Shown: positions 1-5,808 of the stretch, in pieces
How positions within the stretch are numbered: the stretch's first letter is position 1
Layout of the letters: each line of letters opens with the position of its first letter
Origin: Burkholderiales bacterium
Lineage (GTDB): Bacteria; Pseudomonadota; Gammaproteobacteria; Burkholderiales; Burkholderiaceae_F
DNA length: 5,808 nucleotides
Assembly: GCA_021205255.1 (NCBI GenBank)
Contig: JAJPXW010000260.1
Coordinates: forward strand, 4,098-9,905
Direction: 5' to 3'
Program-made: the position numbers and the translations under genes
Notes under the pieces: model-generated
What the model was told of the DNA's origin: nothing
What the model saw: only the letters and a program-made list of their open reading frames with translations
The model's database searches: none

Positions 1-2931
1 ACCAAGCACTTCACCAGCGCCTCTAATTTCAAGGTCATGCATGGCAAGGAAAAATCCACTACCTAAGTCTTCCATTTCCTGGATAGCTTCAAGTCGCTTT
101 TCTGCATTTTTAGTGATTGCGCCTTCACCTGGAGTTAACAGATAGGCGTATGCCTGATGGTGGGATCTTCCTACTCGGCCTCTCAACTGATGCAATTGGG
201 CTAGACCTAACTTATCTGCCCGATGCATGATGATGGTATTGGCGTTAGGGATGTCAATGCCGTTTTCAATAATGGTGGTGCAAAGAAGCAAGTTAGTTCT
301 CTGTGCATTGAAGTCACGCATGACTTTTTCTAGCTCTCGCTCGTCCATTTGACCGTGGGCGACTCCGATGCGAGCTTCGGGCACAAGCTTTTTAAGATGC
401 TCTAGCTGATTTTGAATAGTTTCGACTTCGTTATGGAGGTAATAGACCTGGCCGCCACGCTTTAGTTCACGGATTACTGCTTCTCTAATAACTGAGTCGC
501 TTTCTCTCTGTACAAAAGTCTTAATTGCTAGACGCATCTGTGGCGCAGTAGCAATAACGGAAAAGTCCCGGATGCCTTCCAACGACATAGAAAGAGTTCT
601 TGGAATTGGCGTAGCTGTTAGTGTCAATACGTCCACCTCAGCCCTTAAAGCTTTAAGCTTTTCTTTTTGGCGAACCCCAAATCTATGTTCTTCGTCAATG
701 ACGACTAGACCTAGATTTTTAAATTTCACATCCTCAGAAAGAAGTTTGTGAGTTCCAACTACGATATCGACTGTTCCGTCCTTAATTCCTTCAAGAGCGG
801 CCTTGACTTCCTTCTGGCTTCTAAAGCGAGAAAGTTCAGCAATCTTTATTGGCCATTTGGCGAATCTATCTCTAAACGTTTGGGCATGTTGCTCGGCAAG
901 CAGTGTGGTTGGACATAGAACTGCAACTTGCTTGTGGTCCATTACTGCCATAAAGGCTGCTCTCAAGGCAACTTCAGTTTTTCCGAAACCAACGTCTCCG
1001 CAAACTAGGCGATCCATTGGCTTTGTGGAGCTCATGTCCTTTTCTACGGAATTGATAGCTGCAATCTGGTCTTCCGTCTCTTCGAAGGGGAAATCTTCAG
1101 AAAAAGCCTCGTAGTCGTTTTGACTAAACTTGAACGCATGTCCTTTGCGAGCTTGTCTTAGCGCATAGATATTTAAGAGCTCGGCAGCTGTATCGTGAAC
1201 CATCTTGGCTGCTTTCTTCCTAGCCTTTTCCCAGTCTCCTTTACCAAGAGTATGGAGAGGTGCATTATCGGGGTCAGCTCCTGCATAGCGGGAAATCAAA
1301 TGGAGCTGCGTCACTGGCACATAGAGACTTGCTCCTCCGCCGTATTCGATATGTAGGAATTCTGCTGGACCGTCATCGCCTTCAATGGTGACTAATCCTT
1401 TATAACGCCCAATGCCGTGTTCAAGGTGAACAACGGGACTGCCGATTTTTAATTCCGAGAGGTCTCGGATAATCATATCGACACTACTCTCACGCTCCCT
1501 TCCACGTATTCTTCTACGTCTTAAAGTCCCTGTCGGCAGAGAATAAAGTTCGGACTCCGTAAGGATGGCAATTTTTTGTTTGGTGAGATAGAGGCCATCG
1601 AAAAGAGCCCCAGAGCCAAGACAGACTTTATCGGGAATAGAGAGGAAGTCGTCAAAAGACTTCACAGGATGGTTCAGAAACTTATATTCCCGGAAAAGTT
1701 GCGAAATGGTTTCCAAACGTCCTTGTGAAGGAGCAAGAATAAGAGTCCTAATTTTCTTTTTAGAAGCTTCTTCGCAAAACTTTCTAATATTTATTAATGG
1801 ATCGGAATTCTTGCGGTCTATTGAAACAGTCACTGGAACAGCGGGTTCAGGCTCTTTTGGCGGCTGAACTATCAAGCGGGAATACTTATCGCAAGCTTTT
1901 GCAAATTCCTCTGGCGTCTGATAGAGAAGATTGAGGTCAAGAATAGCAGTTTGATTATCTGCTCTTAGGAATCTTGCTCGTTCTTCGGGTTCCTTAAAGA
2001 ATTTGATGAGGCTTTCGTGGACATCACCAATGAGCATGAAACGACTATTGGTTCCAATGTAATCAAATAGTGTTGAAGTCTCATCAAAAAATAAAGGGAG
2101 GTAGTTTTCTAGACCGGGAGAAGCAATTCCAGATTCGACATCTTTATAAGTGTTGTATCTAGAAGGATTGCCCTCAAAGACTTCACGCCAGCGACTGCAG
2201 AAGTTTTTTCTGGCAGTTTCATCCATTGGGAATTCATGGCCAGGCAACAGCCTTATTTCTTTTACTCGTTCAAGAGATCTTTGTGTGTCCGGGTCAAATA
2301 TTCTTATTTCATCGACTTCATCATCAAAAAAATCGATTCGGTACGGCGCTGTTGCGCCCATCGGATACAAGTCAACTATGCCGCCTCTCGTGGCGAACTC
2401 TCCAGGAGCAATAACTTGGGACACATGTTCGTAGCCGGAATTGACAAGTTCAGATCTGAATTTAATAGGGTCGGTCTTTTGTCCTTTTTTAAAGAAAAAG
2501 GTGGTCGAATTAAAAAAATTCTTAGGGGCTAGTCTTTGAGCAGCAGTAATAGAGGAGACCACAAGGACATCGATAGGGCTGGCTGCGTTTTCTCTTTTTA
2601 GAAGTAGATAGAGAGTTTCCAGGCGCTCACCGATCAAATCGGCATGTGGACTTAAGACATCATAGGGAAGTGTTTCCCAATCAGGAAAGCTAACGATATT
2701 CAAAGATGGATCAAAATATTTAACCTCTTCTTTGAATCTAATGACATCTGAAGGGTCTGAACAAATAACTGTGAGAAGTTCTTTTTTCTCTTTCAGCAAA
2801 CTGGCGTTTTGCGCTATTTCAAGTGAGATTGCCGAACCAGCTGGTCGGGTTTGTCTCCTTTTCTGAGATTCGTCAAGCTCAGTAATGGGTTCACCAAGAA
2901 TAGGAAGTTCTTCAAACGCTTTGTTCGTCAT
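1..2931 (-). CDS. mfd: Transcription-repair coupling factor Mfd (3' end beyond window)
   Basis: Mfd is an ATP-driven DNA translocase that pushes stalled RNA polymerase off damaged template and recruits UvrA for nucleotide excision repair. The frame is open for 977 codons. A UvrB-like N-terminal module holds F-P-D-W-E-T-L-P-Y-D (residues 82-91) and F-A-T-R-G-G-I-V-D-L-Y-P (179-190). The CarD-like RNA-polymerase-interacting domain begins near V-V-H-L-E-H-G-I-G-R-Y (500-510). The RecG-like motor follows: Walker A GDVGFGKT (645-652), PTTLLAEQH (from about 674), DEEH box (746-749), TATPIP (772-777), YYLHNEVE (near 845), TTIIENGIDIP (885-895) and QLRGRVGR (915-922). The sequence leaves the window in the GAGEVLG segment of the TRG region, so roughly 170 residues are missing compared with the 1148-residue E. 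coli protein. The ATG at 2931 is the only ATG before an in-frame stop at 2953-2955. It lies inside the end of the glycosylase gene (20-base overlap) and has no clear Shine-Dalgarno site, which points to translational coupling. Product call very secure. Confidence 0.98.
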   Translation of the reverse strand, partial: MTNKAFEELPILGEPITELDESQKRRQTRPAGSAISLEIAQNASLLKEKKELLTVICSDPSDVIRFKEEVKYFDPSLNIVSFPDWETLPYDVLSPHADLIGERLETLYLLLKRENAASPIDVLVVSSITAAQRLAPKNFFNSTTFFFKKGQKTDPIKFRSELVNSGYEHVSQVIAPGEFATRGGIVDLYPMGATAPYRIDFFDDEVDEIRIFDPDTQRSLERVKEIRLLPGHEFPMDETARKNFCSRWREVFEGNPSRYNTYKDVESGIASPGLENYLPLFFDETSTLFDYIGTNSRFMLIGDVHESLIKFFKEPEERARFLRADNQTAILDLNLLYQTPEEFAKACDKYSRLIVQPPKEPEPAVPVTVSIDRKNSDPLINIRKFCEEASKKKIRTLILAPSQGRLETISQLFREYKFLNHPVKSFDDFLSIPDKVCLGSGALFDGLYLTKQKIAILTESELYSLPTGTLRRRRIRGRERESSVDMIIRDLSELKIGSPVVHLEHGIGRYKGLVTIEGDDGPAEFLHIEYGGGASLYVPVTQLHLISRYAGADPDNAPLHTLGKGDWEKARKKAAKMVHDTAAELLNIYALRQARKGHAFKFSQNDYEAFSEDFPFEETEDQIAAINSVEKDMSSTKPMDRLVCGDVGFGKTEVALRAAFMAVMDHKQVAVLCPTTLLAEQHAQTFRDRFAKWPIKIAELSRFRSQKEVKAALEGIKDGTVDIVVGTHKLLSEDVKFKNLGLVVIDEEHRFGVRQKEKLKALRAEVDVLTLTATPIPRTLSMSLEGIRDFSVIATAPQMRLAIKTFVQRESDSVIREAVIRELKRGGQVYYLHNEVETIQNQLEHLKKLVPEARIGVAHGQMDERELEKVMRDFNAQRTNLLLCTTIIENGIDIPNANTIIMHRADKLGLAQLHQLRGRVGRSHHQAYAYLLTPGEGAITKNAEKRLEAIQEMEDLGSGFFLAMHDLEIRGAGEVLG

Positions 2932-3976
2932 TTTGTAGCTTTCGCATAGTATCTAGTACAAGTAGCCAGTCAAGCCACGCTTTACCTTTATCGATAGGAG
3001 TCCGTAGCAAGTATGAGGGATGGAATGTTACGATAACTTTACGCATTTTGCCTGCAACTTCGACATCATGGACTCTACCGCGCAGAGACTTGACCGGTAC
3101 ATCTTTTCTGAATATCCACTTGAGCGCTGGTTTACCCATTGCAACGATAAGTTTTGGGTCAAGTAGTTCAAGCTGGCGCTCTAGGAAGGGTCTGCACGCA
3201 GCTGTCTCCGGCTCTTGGGGATTGGCGTTATTAGGAGGACGGCACTTTAACGTGTTCAGAATGGCGACATCCTCGCCTCTTCTAATTTTGAGGGATCGCA
3301 AAATCTTATCGAGCAGCATTCCGGATTGCCCAACAAAAATTCTTCCTTGCTGGTCTTCCTGCTCTCCGGGACCTTCTCCAATAAGAACGACATCAGTTGG
3401 TGGATGTCCTTGGCCAAATACAGCGTTAAGTCGATTCTTACCTATATCGCAAACAGTGCAGTTATTAACAGCTTCCTCCAAAGTAGCCCAGTCGGCGTTC
3501 TTAATGAAATCTATGCGTTTTACATCCCGTGCCTGTTGAACGTCTACGTGTCGAGAGCCAATCGTCGGTTTACCCATAGCAGCCTCTTTGGAAAGTGTAG
3601 TTGTTGATTTTCTTTTAGTAGTCGTACGTGTTGTACCTTGAGTCCTCTTCGGTGCAGCAACAGTGGTATCTGATTCGGTCTGTACTGCAGAAGCGACTTC
3701 AGCACTAGAAGCTTGTTGAGGTGAAGTTCCTTGTACTTCTACCCTTTCGCTTGGAGCTGTTTGTTTATCTAGAGCCGAAGGAACGAAAGAACGACTTTGA
3801 AGGTTTGGAGTCTTTGTTGCTGGACTTGCAAAATTTGGTCCCTCTACATTTGGTTTTGCAATCTTTTGATTTTCAGTCGAGAGATTTTTCTGCAATTCGG
3901 CAAGCTCGTCTCGCAAGACCCATTGCTCTCCATGACCAAGAGCTTTCCAAACTTCCGACTGTTCTTTATTCAGCAC
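2912..3976 (-). CDS. Family-4 uracil-DNA glycosylase with long disordered N-terminal insert
   Basis: This 354-residue protein is a family-4 (Fe-S) uracil-DNA glycosylase, which removes uracil from DNA to start base-excision repair. The catalytic core spans about residues 155-345. It carries GEGPGEQED (200-208) with the following G-R-I-F-V-G-Q-S-G-M-L-L-D, the late H-P-S-Y-L-L-R motif (319-325), and four cysteines placed as [4Fe-4S] ligands: C173-x2-C176, C245 and C261. Residues 1-30 form a small separate segment ending near W-V-L-R. Residues about 31-150 are rich in Ser, Thr, Pro, Ala, Gln and Lys and look disordered, with a basic Thr-rich patch at 110-130. The core alone is about 200 residues, so the insert explains the extra length. 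The start is GTG at 3976, supported by GAGGA six bases upstream and by an in-frame stop just before it. The gene overlaps rimI by 11 bases and mfd by 20. The family is certain; the insert's role is unknown. Confidence 0.96.
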   Translation of the reverse strand: MLNKEQSEVWKALGHGEQWVLRDELAELQKNLSTENQKIAKPNVEGPNFASPATKTPNLQSRSFVPSALDKQTAPSERVEVQGTSPQQASSAEVASAVQTESDTTVAAPKRTQGTTRTTTKRKSTTTLSKEAAMGKPTIGSRHVDVQQARDVKRIDFIKNADWATLEEAVNNCTVCDIGKNRLNAVFGQGHPPTDVVLIGEGPGEQEDQQGRIFVGQSGMLLDKILRSLKIRRGEDVAILNTLKCRPPNNANPQEPETAACRPFLERQLELLDPKLIVAMGKPALKWIFRKDVPVKSLRGRVHDVEVAGKMRKVIVTFHPSYLLRTPIDKGKAWLDWLLVLDTMRKLQNDEQSV

Positions 3977-4424
3977 GTACTTTCCTCATTACCAGGGCAT
4001 CTTCCCGTCCTGATTCTGTCTTGTAGTAGGCCTTCCTTCTTCCAACCCTCGTGTATCCAAATTTGCGGTAAAGATTTTGAGCTGCCGTATTGCTCTCCCT
4101 AACTTCCAAGAACCAGCGGTTAGTCCCCTCTCGCAGGGTTTTTTCAAGCATAAACGACATCATTAGCGAAGCCAGCCCTTTTTGCCTATGCTGAGGGTGA
4201 ATACCGATATGAAGTAGCTCGCTATCACCAACCGCATTAGTAAATACTGCGTATCCTTGAATCTCAGGACCAAGCTTCAGAACCCAGCAATTGCCTTCTG
4301 GGATGAAAGCGCGGTAACTGGAAACCGACCACGCATCAAAAGGGAAAATTTCCGCATCGAGCTTCAGAATTTCTGGGAGATCAAGCTCGGTCATCGGAAG
4401 CATTTGTAGTTCAGGTACTTTCAT
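3966..4424 (-). CDS. rimI: Ribosomal-protein-alanine N-acetyltransferase RimI
   Basis: This 152-residue GNAT-family acetyltransferase resembles RimI, which transfers acetyl from acetyl-CoA to the N-terminal alanine of ribosomal protein bS18; some homologues act on other targets. The acetyl-CoA-binding loop is visible as H-P-Q-H-R-Q-K-G-L-A (76-85). The RimI-type C-terminal signature follows: LEVRESN (106-112), LYRKFGY (118-124), R-K-A-Y-Y (130-134) and EDALVM (141-146). E107 and Y119 are spaced like the catalytic Glu103/Tyr115 pair described for enteric RimI. Length is close to the roughly 150 residues usual for the family. The ATG at 4424 lies 14 bases inside the end of tsaB, a common partner gene. 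AAGGG sits 11 bases upstream, slightly farther than ideal. Met8 and Met11 are possible later starts, but Met1 keeps the expected N-terminal strand. The substrate is inferred from family membership and not shown by the sequence. Confidence 0.95.
   Translation of the reverse strand: MKVPELQMLPMTELDLPEILKLDAEIFPFDAWSVSSYRAFIPEGNCWVLKLGPEIQGYAVFTNAVGDSELLHIGIHPQHRQKGLASLMMSFMLEKTLREGTNRWFLEVRESNTAAQNLYRKFGYTRVGRRKAYYKTESGREDALVMRKVRAE
3983..3987 (-). promoter_or_regulatory. Shine-Dalgarno site GAGGA of the glycosylase gene
   Basis: GAGGA lies within the last codons of rimI, with six bases between it and the GTG at 3976. It fixes the GTG as the start of the glycosylase, since the frame is closed by a TGA at 3986-3988 just upstream. 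Confidence 0.7.
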
Positions 4425-5133
4425 TGTGTTGGGTACCCTTCTTCTTTCTTTCGGCTATGGTTTGCGCTACATGATTTCTTACGTAGATAAGAACTGGCTT
4501 GTCAGGCGAAGCGAAATTGCCTTCTCTATATTCTTTTAAAGCTGGCGCAATGAGCATTTGGGCATTGCAGTCTTCAGTCGAAAGAACCTTGACGTCTTTA
4601 GGAATGGTTGGATCGTATAACCTAAAAGCATTTCCGCAGGCGTAATGAGCTGCATGATCAACTAATTCCTTTTCTAAGTCTTCCGGTTTTACTAATAAAG
4701 GCGAGCGTATTTCGACAAAATCGTCAGAGGATTTTTGATAGATGGCTGTATAGCATTCGTGCATGCGAGCATCCGTCGCAGCAAGGATGTTGTTAGCAAC
4801 CGGCATCTTGTCCTGCACTGCATAGGCCAATGCATAGAGAGTACCAATAGGCAGAAGCTTCTTTTCTAAGGCCCAACCTAGTCCTTGTGCAATTCCGCAC
4901 CCTACTCTTAAGCCAGTAAAAGCGCCAGGGCCAGCTGAATAGGCAATGGCATCTAAATCCTTTAATTGTCCTTGCGCCTGCTGCATAGCTTTTTGGACTA
5001 GGCCAAGTAGCACTTCGGTATGTCTTTCGCCAGGCTGCGAGGTAAGGAAAGCTTGTTGCTTAAAACCAACAACTGCGCATGAGCAGAGGTTGCCCGAAGT
5101 CTCCAATGCCAAGAGTCGAATGTTTTCTGCAAT
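4411..5133 (-). CDS. tsaB: tRNA t6A37 biosynthesis protein TsaB (likely AUU start)
   Basis: TsaB (YeaZ) pairs with TsaD in the TsaBDE complex that moves threonylcarbamoyl from TsaC's product onto A37 of ANN-decoding tRNAs. It has the ASKHA fold but serves as a scaffold rather than the catalytic subunit. Family marks are the N-terminal strand R-L-L-A-L-E-T-S, E-R-H-T-E-V-L-L, the signature SAGPGAFTGLRVG and A-T-D-A-R-M-H-E-C-Y. Length is about 240 residues (E. coli 231). The first standard start codon in frame is TTG at 5112, but it would begin the protein at A-L-E-T-S, cutting the first strand, and it has no Shine-Dalgarno site. An ATT at 5133 lies five bases after GGAG and would give (M)AENIRLLALETS, matching the usual TsaB N-terminus. 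No ATG or GTG exists in frame after the stop at 5161-5163. I annotate 5133 with TTG 5112 as the alternative. The product is certain; the start is tentative. The gene overlaps rimI by 14 bases and leads the four-gene operon. Confidence 0.93.
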   Translation of the reverse strand: MAENIRLLALETSGNLCSCAVVGFKQQAFLTSQPGERHTEVLLGLVQKAMQQAQGQLKDLDAIAYSAGPGAFTGLRVGCGIAQGLGWALEKKLLPIGTLYALAYAVQDKMPVANNILAATDARMHECYTAIYQKSSDDFVEIRSPLLVKPEDLEKELVDHAAHYACGNAFRLYDPTIPKDVKVLSTEDCNAQMLIAPALKEYREGNFASPDKPVLIYVRNHVAQTIAERKKKGTQHNEST

Positions 5134-5138
5134 ATGCG

Positions 5139-5142
5139 CTCC
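5139..5142 (-). promoter_or_regulatory. Shine-Dalgarno site GGAG of tsaB
   Basis: GGAG is read on the minus strand from 5142 to 5139, five bases before the ATT at 5133. It is 26 bases from the TTG at 5112, too far to serve that codon. It is the only good ribosome-binding match between the hairpin and the TsaB homology, so it argues for the ATT start. Confidence 0.55.
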
Positions 5143-5144
5143 AA

Positions 5145-5177
5145 TAAAAGTGCCGCTATTTTAGTGAAATAGCGGCA
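5145..5177 (-). terminator. Hairpin with T-rich tail between the upstream gene and tsaB
   Basis: Arms 5151-5161 and 5167-5177 are perfectly complementary (11 bp, TGCCGCTATTT and its reverse complement) around a 5-base loop. On the minus strand the stem is followed at once by CTTTTATT, as in a modest intrinsic terminator. It begins 32 bases after the stop of the upstream gene. On the plus strand a shorter CTTTT follows a few bases after the stem, so weak bidirectional activity is possible. Because the tsaB ribosome-binding site starts only three bases after the T tract, the element may act as an attenuator or as mRNA-leader structure rather than a full stop. Confidence 0.65.
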
Positions 5178-5208
5178 AGCCTTTTATGGAAATCTAATTT
5201 GCAGTGCC

Positions 5209-5808
5209 CTAATCGAATCTATTATGGGCTTCGGCACGAGCAGGAGTTTCAGGAAGCGATTCCTGCTTATTAGTAGAGTCGGCAATAATATTTCCAGACT
5301 TCCCAATTGAATTTGGAGCAATTGGCGTAAAGTTCTGGTTAGGTGCTTTTTTCTTTTCTAGAGAAAGAATAAGAATTTGAGTGTGTGCACTGTTATTTAA
5401 TTGCGCGAGCCTGAGTTTTAGAAGTTGTTCTGTCTCGTCTGCGGCCGGCGTACCGGAAGCGTCTTTAGCTGCTTGGGCTTGTCTTGCTTGCTGAACCTGT
5501 TCCCTAAGAAGTTGTCTTTCTTGTTCGCTTAGGTGAGTGGCGCCGTTATGTGAGTAATTGGAGCTGCGGGAAGAATCGAGATGTTTAGTAGAGAATCGTT
5601 CTTTTAATTCGCTTTGGTCATTGGCTGATAGCTTAGATCTAAAGGCCAATCTCTCATCAGGCTTCATTAGTCTCCAGTGATAATCGCGGTGCCTTGGGGA
5701 CATCTCTTTCCAAAGAGAGATTTTTTCGTCAAGGGTTGCGGCGTCCCAGGGACAGATGATCACTTGAGATACCTCGGCAGCCGCCAAGGCATAGTCGTAG
5801 TATTTAAC
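5209..5808 (-). CDS. Hypothetical protein, possibly DUF3106-like (5' end beyond window)
   Basis: The frame is open from the right edge to a TAG at 5209-5211, giving 199 visible residues. A TTG at 5787 could be a start, but no stop precedes it in the window, so the gene most likely begins outside. I do not firmly recognise the protein. Visible residues about 22-75 carry spaced units of the type L-W-K-E-M-S-P-R-H-R, M-K-P-D-E-R-L-A-F-R and L-S-A-N-D-Q-S-E-L-K-E-R. These recall the W/L-x-x-(M/L)-(S/T)-P-x-x-R repeats of DUF3106 proteins known from Betaproteobacteria. A Glu/Gln/Arg-rich stretch (L-S-E-Q-E-R-Q-L-L-R-E-Q and following, about 93-120) is probably helical or coiled coil. The last 60 residues or so are polar and look disordered. 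No membrane segment or catalytic motif is visible. It is followed by the hairpin ahead of tsaB. The family link is a weak inference from pattern only. Confidence 0.6.
   Translation of the reverse strand, partial: VKYYDYALAAAEVSQVIICPWDAATLDEKISLWKEMSPRHRDYHWRLMKPDERLAFRSKLSANDQSELKERFSTKHLDSSRSSNYSHNGATHLSEQERQLLREQVQQARQAQAAKDASGTPAADETEQLLKLRLAQLNNSAHTQILILSLEKKKAPNQNFTPIAPNSIGKSGNIIADSTNKQESLPETPARAEAHNRFD

Noticed and set aside
485..540. Departure from the usual Mfd motif after TATPIP (T-A-P-Q-M-R in place of the common T-P-P-A-R-R type)
   Set aside because: The arginine before L-A-I-K-T-F is kept and the other motifs are intact, so this looks like ordinary family variation.
803..1114. 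A 103-codon plus-strand open frame opposite the mfd helicase motifs
   Set aside because: It mirrors the Walker A region of mfd; the Cys/Ser-rich product has no family features.
2150..2532. Three overlapping plus-strand open frames of 62-98 codons opposite mfd
   Set aside because: They overlap each other in different frames and sit opposite conserved UvrB-like coding sequence of mfd; no ribosome-binding or family evidence.
3048..3539. A 163-codon plus-strand open frame opposite the glycosylase core
   Set aside because: It lies wholly antisense to a well-supported enzyme domain, has no recognisable motif, and its product is Ser/Leu-rich as expected for a shadow frame.
3590..3660. Repetitive-looking Thr/Lys codons considered as a tandem DNA repeat
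   Set aside because: The similarity is only in amino-acid composition; the codons vary and no repeated DNA unit can be defined.
3721..4102. Two plus-strand open frames opposite the glycosylase N-terminus and the end of rimI
   Set aside because: Both are antisense to confirmed coding sequence and span a real gene junction; no independent support.
4946..5164. A 72-codon plus-strand open frame opposite the start of tsaB
   Set aside because: It is a shadow of the conserved TsaB N-terminal region and ends in the hairpin.

Overview
The window reads as an ordinary, densely packed bacterial chromosome segment with every gene on the minus strand. Base composition is moderate, roughly 45% G+C by eye. 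The order tsaB, rimI, family-4 uracil-DNA glycosylase, together with the form of the glycosylase (a short N-terminal W-x-L-R type segment, then a variable linker, then the Fe-S enzyme core), suggests a betaproteobacterium. A lower-GC Burkholderiales member such as the Sutterella/Parasutterella group is one possibility. That placement is inference and was not tested by any search.

Layout in the direction of transcription (right to left). A 5'-truncated gene of unknown function, possibly DUF3106-like, runs from the right edge to 5209. A 75-base gap follows, holding a perfect 11-bp hairpin with a T-rich tail. Then come four genes that each overlap the next: tsaB (t6A tRNA modification), rimI (ribosomal-protein acetyltransferase family), a family-4 uracil-DNA glycosylase with a long disordered insert, and mfd (transcription-repair coupling factor). 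The mfd gene runs off the left edge, with 977 codons visible and the C-terminal end missing. The overlaps are 14, 11 and 20 bases, so one mRNA with translational coupling is likely.

The operon joins a translation-quality pair (TsaB, RimI) to a DNA-repair pair (UDG for uracil excision, Mfd for clearing stalled RNA polymerase and recruiting UvrA). All four core products are recognisable families with their diagnostic motifs intact. I did not find a new biological system. The points most worth a second look are the start of tsaB, which appears to be an AUU codon behind a GGAG site, the hairpin placed directly against that site, and the long Ser/Thr/Lys-rich insert in the glycosylase. No RNA genes, mobile elements, CRISPR arrays or long repeats were seen, and no stretch over 300 bases lacks a gene.
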